This document shows, piece by piece, positions 1 to 6,802 of a DNA stretch of 64,000 bases (position 1 is the stretch's first letter; every line of letters begins with the position of its first letter). The notes under the pieces are model-generated. The model saw only the letters and a program-made list of their open reading frames with translations. It ran no database searches and had not been told where the DNA came from. Origin of the DNA: Polyangium sp. 6x1. Lineage in GTDB: Bacteria > Myxococcota_A > Polyangia > Polyangiales > Polyangiaceae. A program made the translations under genes and the position numbers. The stretch lies in the NCBI RefSeq assembly GCF_029946515.1, contig NZ_JARZHH010000001.1:248001-312000 (forward strand). Reading direction: 5' to 3'.

Positions 1-2
1 GG

Positions 3-1103
3 CTATTGCGCGATCCGTACGATCACGCCTTCGATCGGCTCGTCGGTGCCGCCGCGCGTGTACGCGACGTAGAGGCCGGTGTCGTCGAACACGGGCGGCG
101 TGAGCTTCGGGGCCATGGCCAGATCGACGAACTCACCGCTGCCGTCGGCGCGCACGCGCGACAGCCAGGCGTAGCCATCGCCGTCGCCGAAGTTCTGCAG
201 GAAGTACAGCCACGCGCCGTGGCGGCGCAGGCTGTGCGGCACGCCGCGCGGGATCTCGAAGTCGCCCATCGGCGCAGCGAACACGAGCTCGTTCACGCCG
301 CCGGCCCCGAACCGGCGCAGCTCGTAGGGCGCGGCCGCGGACGTCGTGTACACGTAGTCCGCGTCGACAGCGAAATCGAGAAGGCCGTGCGACGACAGTC
401 CCGACGCGAGCAGCTCGGCCGCGCCGCCCGCCATCGGCACACGCTTCGCCTCGCTGTCGTGCCGGTAATAGAGGAACCCGCCGGCGACGCCGATGGGCAT
501 ACCGTACTCCTCCGTGAGCACGGTCGGGCTGCTACCGTCATACCCGATCGCGATCACGGGGCCCGCGCTCGCCGAGGAATCCTCGTGTACGATCGATTCT
601 GCATACAGCCGCTCGCCGTCGCCGATCATCGGCGCGACCAGCTCGTAGCGGTCGCCCCATGCAACGACCTCTGCTTCGCCGTCGGGCGTGGCGGTCACGG
701 CGTCGAACGCCATCAGCGCGGTCCGCACGTAGCCGGAATGAATGATGTTCCCGGGGAAGTACAACGTCTCGTCGCGGACCACGGTGCTGCTCGCGAGCTG
801 CAGCGTGGTCGCGGTGAACTCGTAGCGGAAGAGGCGCGTCGTGCTCGCGGCCGCGAGGTCGATCGCCGAATACGTGTTACTCGGAGACACCACGTACACG
901 CGCCCCGCGGCGGCCGCGACGGGCGTGATGCCGGGGCCGAAGTCGCAACCGACGACGACCTGCCCCTCCGGGACCTCCGTCGTGCACGCCGGAGGGACTG
1001 CGATATCGATGTTGTCTGCAGGCGGCGCGGGCTGGATGTCGTGGGAGACGCACGCCGCGGCGTGCGGGAGGAGCAGGAAGGCCACGAGGAGCTGGCAACG
1101 CAT
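3..1103 (-). CDS. Lipoprotein with beta-propeller-like repeats
   Basis: Predicted outer-surface or periplasmic lipoprotein of 366 residues, function unknown. The ATG at 1103 is chosen because it opens directly into a signal peptide (MRCQLLVAFLLLPHAAAC) with the lipidated cysteine at residue 18; an in-frame start ten codons upstream would spoil the signal. The mature part has repeated short strands ending in Y-V-Y or L-Y-F type motifs next to polar loops, as in propeller proteins that display values per 'blade'. It resembles the lipoprotein at 51795-52769 in style. The stop codon lies at the very edge of the window, so the gene is complete. It is divergent from the SnoaL-like gene, sharing about 140 bp. 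Confidence 0.75.
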   Translation of the reverse strand: MRCQLLVAFLLLPHAAACVSHDIQPAPPADNIDIAVPPACTTEVPEGQVVVGCDFGPGITPVAAAAGRVYVVSPSNTYSAIDLAAASTTRLFRYEFTATTLQLASSTVVRDETLYFPGNIIHSGYVRTALMAFDAVTATPDGEAEVVAWGDRYELVAPMIGDGERLYAESIVHEDSSASAGPVIAIGYDGSSPTVLTEEYGMPIGVAGGFLYYRHDSEAKRVPMAGGAAELLASGLSSHGLLDFAVDADYVYTTSAAAPYELRRFGAGGVNELVFAAPMGDFEIPRGVPHSLRRHGAWLYFLQNFGDGDGYAWLSRVRADGSGEFVDLAMAPKLTPPVFDDTGLYVAYTRGGTDEPIEGVIVRIAQ

Positions 1104-1243
1104 GCGCGGCACGATGCCGCCGGCGGCCCGCATCCGCAGCTTAATTCACATTAAATCCGCTCCGTGGTCCGACCGCACGATCAGCACGTCAGGTCCAAAG
1201 CGCCCTTGACGGCGCGGCAGACTTGGGCGAACAGCCTCGTACC

Positions 1244-1651
1244 ATGAACGCGGCGCTCGTCGTACGGTCGGTTTGGGAAGGGATGGAGGCGAGAGAGTGG
1301 AACGCCGTGCGGCGCCTCCTCGCCGAGGATCTGGTCGTGACGTGGCCGCAGACGCGGGAGCGGATCCGCGGCGCCGATGCATTCGTCGAGGTAAACCGGA
1401 CCTACCCCGGAGACTGGCACATCACCGTGGAGGATGTGATCGCCGAGGGCGAACGCGTGGCTGCGAGGGTGACCATCGTCAGCGGGGAGGACGTATTCTA
1501 CGCGAGCGGCTTCTACCGGGTGCGTGATGGCCAGCTCGTCGAAGCCACCGAGACATTCGCCGACCCGGGGGTGCCCCCGTACGACCGCAGCCACCTCGTA
1601 GAACGCTACGAATCGCGGAATTCGCCGGCGGAAGGCCCCACATCCTCCTGA
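1244..1651 (+). CDS. SnoaL/NTF2-like domain protein
   Basis: Small cytoplasmic protein of 135 residues with the NTF2-like (SnoaL/ketosteroid-isomerase) fold pattern. It has an N-terminal helix ending in W..M..REW, the typical L.ED..V.WP strand, an R.RG.DAF.E helix, and C-terminal strands ending in G.FY.VRDGQLVEATE.FADP. The ATG at 1244 is preferred over a TTG seven codons upstream because the family normally begins just before the first helix. Such domains act as small-molecule isomerases or ligand-binding modules; nothing here fixes a substrate. It is transcribed alone and converges with the lipoprotein gene at 1711. Confidence 0.75.
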   Translation: MNAALVVRSVWEGMEAREWNAVRRLLAEDLVVTWPQTRERIRGADAFVEVNRTYPGDWHITVEDVIAEGERVAARVTIVSGEDVFYASGFYRVRDGQLVEATETFADPGVPPYDRSHLVERYESRNSPAEGPTSS

Positions 1652-1710
1652 CCTCTACCCCGCCGCCCGCGAGCACTTCGCCGGGATCGAAGCGCTGGCA
1701 CGGATCCAGT

Positions 1711-2205
1711 CTACGGCTTCGTCGACGCCCCCGCGGGCGCTTGAAGCCCTCCCACGCGCACGCACGCGGCGCCACGCACTTCGCATGAAAATGGCGCGGG
1801 GCGGGGAGCCGCGTGCGCCGTGCATTCCTCGTCCTCGGCGACGAGCGCGTCCACGCAGCTCGATGCCGCGCCGGCTCCGGTGCAATATACTTGGCAGCCG
1901 GACGTGCCCGCGTCCTCCGGGAAGCAATGGTGCCTTCGCGTGAAGATGGCGCCCTTGGACGGCCCGGTCTCCGCGCGCCATCGCTCGGGCGTCCCTTGGT
2001 CGATCCGCTCGAACGATTGACACTCGGCCCATACACCGCAATGCGCCGCCGGCTCACAGGTGCGCTGCCCAGCGGTGCGTCGCGCCTCGGCCGATCCGAG
2101 GGCCGCCGGTGACGCCACGGAGCTCGCCACGGGAGGCGTGGAGGATGGCTCGGCGTGGCACCCCGCGGCGAGGACGACGAGGAAAACGGGGCGAGCGGTG
2201 TGCAT
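1711..2205 (-). CDS. Cys-rich lipoprotein
   Basis: Predicted lipoprotein of 164 residues, function unknown. The ATG at 2205 opens a lipoprotein signal with cysteine 16 in a LAAGC lipobox; the in-frame ATG 17 codons earlier would put charged residues ahead of it. A Ser/Ala/Pro-rich linker is followed by a cysteine-rich domain containing C.PA..CGVWA.C and ending in FSCEVRGAACVRV. The same pattern (C.PA..CDAWAGC ... YTCAMVGGKC) closes the lipoprotein at 32605-33357, so the two appear to share a C-terminal domain. It is divergent from the gene at 2385. Confidence 0.7.
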   Translation of the reverse strand: MHTARPVFLVVLAAGCHAEPSSTPPVASSVASPAALGSAEARRTAGQRTCEPAAHCGVWAECQSFERIDQGTPERWRAETGPSKGAIFTRRHHCFPEDAGTSGCQVYCTGAGAASSCVDALVAEDEECTAHAAPRPAPFSCEVRGAACVRVGGLQAPAGASTKP

Positions 2206-2384
2206 GCGACATGCTACGCGACGAGCAAAGGGTGTCAAGACATGGAGGGGGCGCATTCATCTCGATACTGCTGCCATTGGATGAACGTCGGATTCTTGCC
2301 GGGTTGGCAGCACCACCTGCAGGGCGCCAACCGGGTTGCCAAGGCGCGAAGGTGCAGAACGAGAAAAAGCCGCCCATTCGCGGC

Positions 2385-3341
2385 ATGCACGTTGCCGTAC
2401 TCCAGGCCCGGATTGTCGAAATGCTGCCATTATCAGCAGGGGTCCTGGCCATCGACAAGTTCCTGCTGGGTGATACGGATCCCGACGGCACGCAAAACTA
2501 CTTCACGGGCTGGAAGCAATATGGAATGAACCTCGATGGCGTGACGTCGACGAAAAACTCCGTCGGGTTGTGCCAGCCGGCGGGCGGTGGCGTCCCCGCC
2601 GCGGTCTACCCGGACGGGAACGACGGCAAAGACAACTCCTTCGGCAAGAACATCCTGCCCATCATCCTGGGGCTCACCAGCGACGACTCGAACCAGGTCA
2701 ACGAGGACCTGCAGGCCGGCATATTCACCTACATGCTGGCCATCGAGGGGCTGGGCGCGTCGACGTCGTGCGCGGCGACGAGCAAGCTTTATCGCGGCGA
2801 CAACCTCGCGACGCTGCCGCAATGGGACGGGAGCGACGCCTGGCCCCTCGGCCCGGATTTCTTGAACGACCCGGCGAATCCGGCCTCGGCGAAGAACGTG
2901 TTCCTGGAGAGCGTGATCGATCAGGACGTGTACCGATCCGGTCCCGAGGCAAACTTCGACCTGGTGCTCGGCGATGGAAGCGGCGCGATCCTCACGGCGA
3001 TCCCGATCCGTCACGCGCGCCTCGGAATGAAACTCTCTCCAGGCCACGACGGGGCCATCGAGGGTCAACTCGGTGGCATCATCGATACCGAGGCGTTCGT
3101 GACGGAGATCGCGAAATCGGCCGCGAAGCTCGACGAATCGTTCTGTGATCCGAGCTCGCCGACATTGCAATCGATCCTGAGCCAGATCCGCCAGGCATCC
3201 GACATCATGAAGGACGGGACCCAGGACCCGACGAAGACGTGCGACGGGATCTCGATCGGAATCGGATTCACGATGAAGGCAGTCGATCTGGGCGTCGTGG
3301 CCCCACCGGACCCGCCGCCCGTCGATCCCTGCGTGCCCTGA
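2385..3341 (+). CDS. Myxobacterial lipoprotein-family protein, apparently lacking its N-terminus
   Basis: The readable domain runs from about 2415 (LGDTDPDGT, YGMNLDG, TSTKNSVGLC, YPDGNDGKDNSFGKNILP) to the C-terminus (SDIMKDGTQDP, CDGISIGIGF, VDPC). From memory this is a large Polyangiales family of secreted lipoproteins of unknown function, normally carrying a lipoprotein signal and a Gly/Thr-rich linker before this domain. Here the frame upstream of the ATG at 2385 is arginine-rich nonsense overlapping the divergent gene's leader, with no signal peptide. Either the gene has lost its 5' end or this copy is cytoplasmic. The domain itself is undamaged over roughly 310 residues. Confidence 0.6.
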   Translation: MHVAVLQARIVEMLPLSAGVLAIDKFLLGDTDPDGTQNYFTGWKQYGMNLDGVTSTKNSVGLCQPAGGGVPAAVYPDGNDGKDNSFGKNILPIILGLTSDDSNQVNEDLQAGIFTYMLAIEGLGASTSCAATSKLYRGDNLATLPQWDGSDAWPLGPDFLNDPANPASAKNVFLESVIDQDVYRSGPEANFDLVLGDGSGAILTAIPIRHARLGMKLSPGHDGAIEGQLGGIIDTEAFVTEIAKSAAKLDESFCDPSSPTLQSILSQIRQASDIMKDGTQDPTKTCDGISIGIGFTMKAVDLGVVAPPDPPPVDPCVP

Positions 3342-3356
3342 TCACGCGTCCCGGGT

Positions 3357-3378
3357 ACGCGGCTTGGTACGGCCGCGT
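3357..3378. terminator. Hairpin between convergent genes
   Basis: A perfect 7-bp inverted repeat (ACGCGGC / GCCGCGT) with an 8-base loop lies between the stops of the genes at 3341 and 3415. There is no T-run, which is common in high-GC genomes, so it is only a plausible bidirectional terminator. Confidence 0.4.
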
Positions 3379-3414
3379 TCGCCCATGACCTCGCAATCGA
3401 GGCGATCCATGAGC

Positions 3415-3972
3415 TCACGGCGTCGGTGACATCGCCGCCGTGACCTCTCCGCAGGTCCAGTCGGTTTCGAGCGGCACGCAATTCTCGAGTTTCGGGAATT
3501 GGGAGCAACTGCCCGGCTGGCACGTATCCGGCGGGTCCGCCACATCGCACAGCTCGTGCGCGGCGAGCTCCCAGGGCATAGTCTGCAAATCGCTGCAGCT
3601 GCTGTCCAGGCAGCTGCGGCTTCGGCTTTGGACGAGCGCCCTGCCGTCCCCCAGGAGCAACGTGAGCTTATCGCCCATCCAATTGCCAGGCCCCGGCCGA
3701 TCGTTCACCTGGATCGCGCCGCTCGAGCCTTCGAGCCAGAGGTCGCCCGGGCACGTCAGCGCTTCCGCGCCGCCGCAGTCGCCCACGCCGAGGTGCGTGC
3801 AATATTCAGGGCAGCTGAGCTGCACGCCGCAGGCGAACAGATCCACGTGCGCAGGCGTGCTGTCCACGGGCTCATTCTCGATTGCCGTGCCGCAGGCGAT
3901 CGAGCCAAGCGCCAGGACCGAGGAGAATGCGCCAAGAAGGAGGGAACGAAGCAAGGAAGAATGGTGTGTCAT
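3415..3972 (-). CDS. Cys-rich lipoprotein
   Basis: Predicted lipoprotein of 185 residues, function unknown. The ATG at 3972 gives a clean signal peptide ending LALGSIAC (lipidated Cys 27); the frame is open 30 codons further upstream but that part has no signal character. The mature protein carries more than a dozen cysteines in pairs (CPEYC, CGGAEALTC, CLDSSC, CQPGSC, WTCG), suggesting a disulfide-bonded extracytoplasmic domain. It is transcribed alone and converges with the gene ending at 3341. Confidence 0.7.
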   Translation of the reverse strand: MTHHSSLLRSLLLGAFSSVLALGSIACGTAIENEPVDSTPAHVDLFACGVQLSCPEYCTHLGVGDCGGAEALTCPGDLWLEGSSGAIQVNDRPGPGNWMGDKLTLLLGDGRALVQSRSRSCLDSSCSDLQTMPWELAAHELCDVADPPDTCQPGSCSQFPKLENCVPLETDWTCGEVTAAMSPTP

Positions 3973-4156
3973 CGCGGCCGGCGCCTCAGGCACGGGTCGT
4001 GCCACGCGAAATGACGCTGCTTTGATGGGGTATGAGCAGACCGCGTGGCCATCTTGGCGCAAGATGACACAACGTGTGCCTCATGTCGGGGGGGCGCATG
4101 TCGGGATGCGAATGATGGTGCCCCATCCGCGGCGCGCTCCTGTCGACAGGACGGCG

Positions 4157-4639
4157 TTACCCGCCGCGGCGCTGACGGGCGCGCAGTTCTTGCAGCGCTT
4201 CGCGCTCCTCCGTGCGCTCGGCGATGGCGGCGCGCTTGTCGTGGACCTTCTTCCCGCGACCGACGCCGAGGGCCACCTTCACGCGGCCATGGCTAAAATG
4301 CAGGTCGAGCGGCACGAGCGTGTAGCCCTCGCGCATGATGACGCGCTCGATCTGCCGGATCTCGCTCGCGTGGAGGAGCAGTTTGCGCGTGCTGCGCTCG
4401 TCGTGCGGAAACGCGCGCGCCTGAGCGAAGGCTGCGATGTGCAGGTTCTTCAGCCATACCTCGCCACGCTCGACCACCGCGAATGCATCGACGAGGTGCA
4501 CGTGCCCCTCACGCAGTGACTTCACCTCGCTCCCGCGCAGCACGATGCCCGCCTCGTACCGGTCCGACAGCTCGTAATGGAACGTCGCCGAACGATTTCG
4601 CGCGATGATGTGCTCATCGCTCTGCTTCCGTCCTGTCAT
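4157..4639 (-). CDS. smpB: SsrA-binding protein SmpB
   Basis: SmpB binds tmRNA and delivers it to stalled ribosomes for trans-translation. The 160-residue product has the usual length and all family landmarks: an N-terminal ARNRSA.F.Y segment, the G..L.GSEVKSLREG motif, NLHIA.F, the conserved KLLLH...I..I...I..EGYTLVPL block, VKV.LGVGRGKK.HDKR, and a basic C-terminal tail that enters the ribosome A site. It lies 55 bp downstream of the XRE regulator gene in the same direction. No ssrA gene is visible in the window. Confidence 0.95.
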   Translation of the reverse strand: MTGRKQSDEHIIARNRSATFHYELSDRYEAGIVLRGSEVKSLREGHVHLVDAFAVVERGEVWLKNLHIAAFAQARAFPHDERSTRKLLLHASEIRQIERVIMREGYTLVPLDLHFSHGRVKVALGVGRGKKVHDKRAAIAERTEEREALQELRARQRRGG

Positions 4640-4694
4640 GCAGCGTCTTTCTGATGTTCCGAGCCGCGAGCGCTGGGAAGGCGGCGAGATGTCG

Positions 4695-4934
4695 TCACTT
4701 CCGCCTCTGCCTCGCTTCGACCTCGGAGACCAGGCGCGTCATCGTGGTCCCGAGCGCCGTCGCGAGGGCCTGGACGACACGCAGCGACGGATTGCGCTTC
4801 CCTCGCTCGAGCAGGCTCACGTAGGTGCGATGCAGCTCGGCCCGATCGGCAAGCTCTTCCTGCGAGATCCCCACCCCGATCCGGGCTTCGCGGACCACTT
4901 GCCCAAAAATCTGCTCCAGCCCTTTGCCGGTCAC
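4695..4934 (-). CDS. XRE-family helix-turn-helix regulator
   Basis: A 79-residue protein that is essentially one Cro/C1-type HTH domain: GQVVREARI..GISQEELADRAELHRTYVS.LERGKRNPSLRVVQALA.AL, with a short basic tail. It probably acts as a dimeric repressor. The start is a GTG; no ATG is available in frame. It precedes smpB by 55 bp and could be cotranscribed with it. The S/T-rich recognition helix (LHRTYVSLLERG) is typical of stand-alone XRE regulators. Target unknown. Confidence 0.85.
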   Translation of the reverse strand: MTGKGLEQIFGQVVREARIGVGISQEELADRAELHRTYVSLLERGKRNPSLRVVQALATALGTTMTRLVSEVEARQRRK

Positions 4935-5133
4935 CTTGATGGCAACGGTCGGTCCATCGAGACTCGGCGTCTACAGACAATCGTCTGCAACACGCCGCCA
5001 CGAGGGACCTGGACCCGCGCCGGCGCATGGTGCTTGAAGAGCCTTCGCCGCGAAGCACGTTCGTCGTGGCGGAGGAAAATCGGCAGGTGTGCCCCTCCTT
5101 TTGCGTGCGCTTCGTGCTATCCAGGGCGCCGCT

Positions 5134-5949
5134 ATGTTTCATCGTCTCGTCAAGTGCATTGAAACGGTCTGTCTGCGAACGTTCGCTCGACCTCGGCTCC
5201 TCGCGTATGCCCTCGCGCTCCCGGCGGCTGCCAGCGCGTGCGGCGGGGCTGCCCCTCCTCCCCCTGCGGACGCCACGAATGCGACAGTCCGTCCCACAGC
5301 GGACCATCCCACAGCCGAAACGTCGGACCCCCAGAAGGTATGTGAACACCTGCGTGTCGTCATTTCGCAGGAGCGCTCGGCGAACGGAGACAACGACGAG
5401 GAGTTCGTTCCGGTGTGTCTGGAGGAGGAGTCGGCTTTCCGGTCCAAGAGCAAGGAGCGCTGGCTAGGCCGCGCCGCCTGCTTCCTCGCCGCGAAGACGG
5501 GCGACGAGGTCCTCGACTGCGAAGAAAAGCACCCCTTTCCGCTCGTTCCCGTCCATTGCGACAAATTGCTCGCGCCGGAGGATATCCAGGCGGAGCTCGG
5601 CATTTCGATGAGGCTGCCGACGGACGAGGACGAAGACGCGACGGAGGACCACTGCAGCCAAGACTTCCACGGGGAGGCTGGGGAGTTCGTGCTCATTCAC
5701 CTTCGATCGCAGCGCACCGAGACGGAAGCCAAGGCCATCGTCAAGGGACCTCATCCGCGGGCGACGCAGGTGAAGCTCCTGCCCGCCCTGGGCGATACGG
5801 CACAACGCTTCGTGTCGGACTCGTTATGCCGTGTGGCGCTGGCGAAGGGCAGCGTCACCATGGTCATGACGCTCCATGTGCCGGGGCAGGCGTGCGCGTT
5901 CGACGCGTTCGAGCGCCTGGCAACCAAGGCGGCTGCGCATCTGCCCTGA
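5134..5949 (+). CDS. Lipoprotein of unknown function
   Basis: Predicted lipoprotein of 271 residues. The ATG at 5134 is preferred to one 15 codons upstream because it lies closer to the signal; the hydrophobic core ends LPAAASAC with the lipidated cysteine near residue 36, a rather long signal. A short Pro/Ala/Thr linker follows, then an acidic domain with paired cysteines (VCEHL, VCLEEE, AACFL, DCEEK, VHCDK, DHC). I do not recognise the domain. Its stop touches the decayed helicase fragment on the other strand, suggesting an old junction here. Confidence 0.7.
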   Translation: MFHRLVKCIETVCLRTFARPRLLAYALALPAAASACGGAAPPPPADATNATVRPTADHPTAETSDPQKVCEHLRVVISQERSANGDNDEEFVPVCLEEESAFRSKSKERWLGRAACFLAAKTGDEVLDCEEKHPFPLVPVHCDKLLAPEDIQAELGISMRLPTDEDEDATEDHCSQDFHGEAGEFVLIHLRSQRTETEAKAIVKGPHPRATQVKLLPALGDTAQRFVSDSLCRVALAKGSVTMVMTLHVPGQACAFDAFERLATKAAAHLP

Positions 5950-5952
5950 CGG

Positions 5953-6249
5953 CACCCCTCCCAGCGCTCCCGCGCGTGGCGCGCACGAGGCATCGAATTC
6001 GTGCGCGGGCATCGCGGGCTCGGCCTCGACGCGCGGGAGCGCAGTGGGCTCGAGCAGCGCCCGGTTGCGCTCGCGCTCCCAGATCAGTGTGTCCTCCGAG
6101 ACGCCGTCTCCGTCGGTGTATTCGACGCGCACGAGGTGAAGCCGCCCTTCGGGCCGCGTGTCGTAGGGGTCGACGGAGACGATGACGCACCGACGGTTGC
6201 GAACGGTGGCAACCATGCCGACGCGGGGGAGCTCGGAGGATGCTGTCAT
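5953..6249 (-). pseudogene. Decayed 5' fragment of a DISARM-type (DrmD-like) SNF2 helicase
   Basis: From the ATG at 6249 the frame reads LPRVGMVATVRNRR..VV.VDPY, LHLVRVEYTDGDG, EDTLIWERE, LLEPTALPRV and MPAHEFDA. I recognise this as the start of DrmD-like helicases of the DISARM defence system, where FDA is followed by LVRATRWSAL. Here one base is missing near 5989: shifting frame by one at that point restores L-V-R-A-T-R, with G in place of W, then S-A. After about 5953 nothing helicase-like remains, whereas the full protein has roughly a thousand residues. So this is a relic: a frameshift plus loss of the whole ATPase. No other DISARM gene is present in the window. Confidence 0.65.
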
Positions 6250-6293
6250 GGGAAGGGTATACGGCCATGCCAACTGGCATCGGCCCAGAAGGC

Positions 6294-6620
6294 TCAGTCG
6301 AGCACGTCGAATCCCATCTCCCTCAGCTCGTCGAGCTCGTCATCCGAAAAACCCATATCGAGCTCGTCCGGACGCTTGATGAATCCGGATGAATTGATGA
6401 TGTACTCTACACGTTTCTCGACGACCGAAACGACATAGGTGATCGTATTGGTGCCTTCGATCGTGGAGGGCGGGAGCGGCGCTTCGATCACCCAAGCGGC
6501 GCCTGTGACGCCTTCCATGGAATCGTACAGCCTGGCATCCGTCCCAGCATCGATCGTCGTTTCGTATCCCTGGCGATCCCGAAACGCCGTTGCAATTTCC
6601 AATGCTTCTTGTTTCGTCAT
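6294..6620 (-). CDS. Small conserved-looking protein of unknown function
   Basis: A 108-residue soluble acidic protein starting MTKQEALEIATAF. The ATG at 6620 is chosen because the frame upstream has no coding character and an AGGGG sits about ten bases ahead of it. Predicted secondary structure is a helix, several strands (AAWVIEAPLP, ITYVVSVVEKRVEYIINSSG) and an acidic C-terminal helix (DDELDELREMGF). The size and alpha/beta layout resemble small immunity or PepSY-like proteins, but I see no diagnostic motif. It sits between the helicase relic and a divergent large secreted protein. Confidence 0.6.
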   Translation of the reverse strand: MTKQEALEIATAFRDRQGYETTIDAGTDARLYDSMEGVTGAAWVIEAPLPPSTIEGTNTITYVVSVVEKRVEYIINSSGFIKRPDELDMGFSDDELDELREMGFDVLD

Positions 6621-6802
6621 GGTCTTGCGCCCCTGCGCCTCCGCGATCCCCGACCATTTGTCTACCGCACGACCATGATCAAAAACAAGAGAGGAAAGGT
6701 CCGTCGCCGTCCGTCGATCCACCGCGCACCGCGTTGGACAGCAGGATTCCGACGCCGGTGGCGCTGAATACCGTCGCGGGGACGAGCAACGTAGGTGCCA
6801 GC

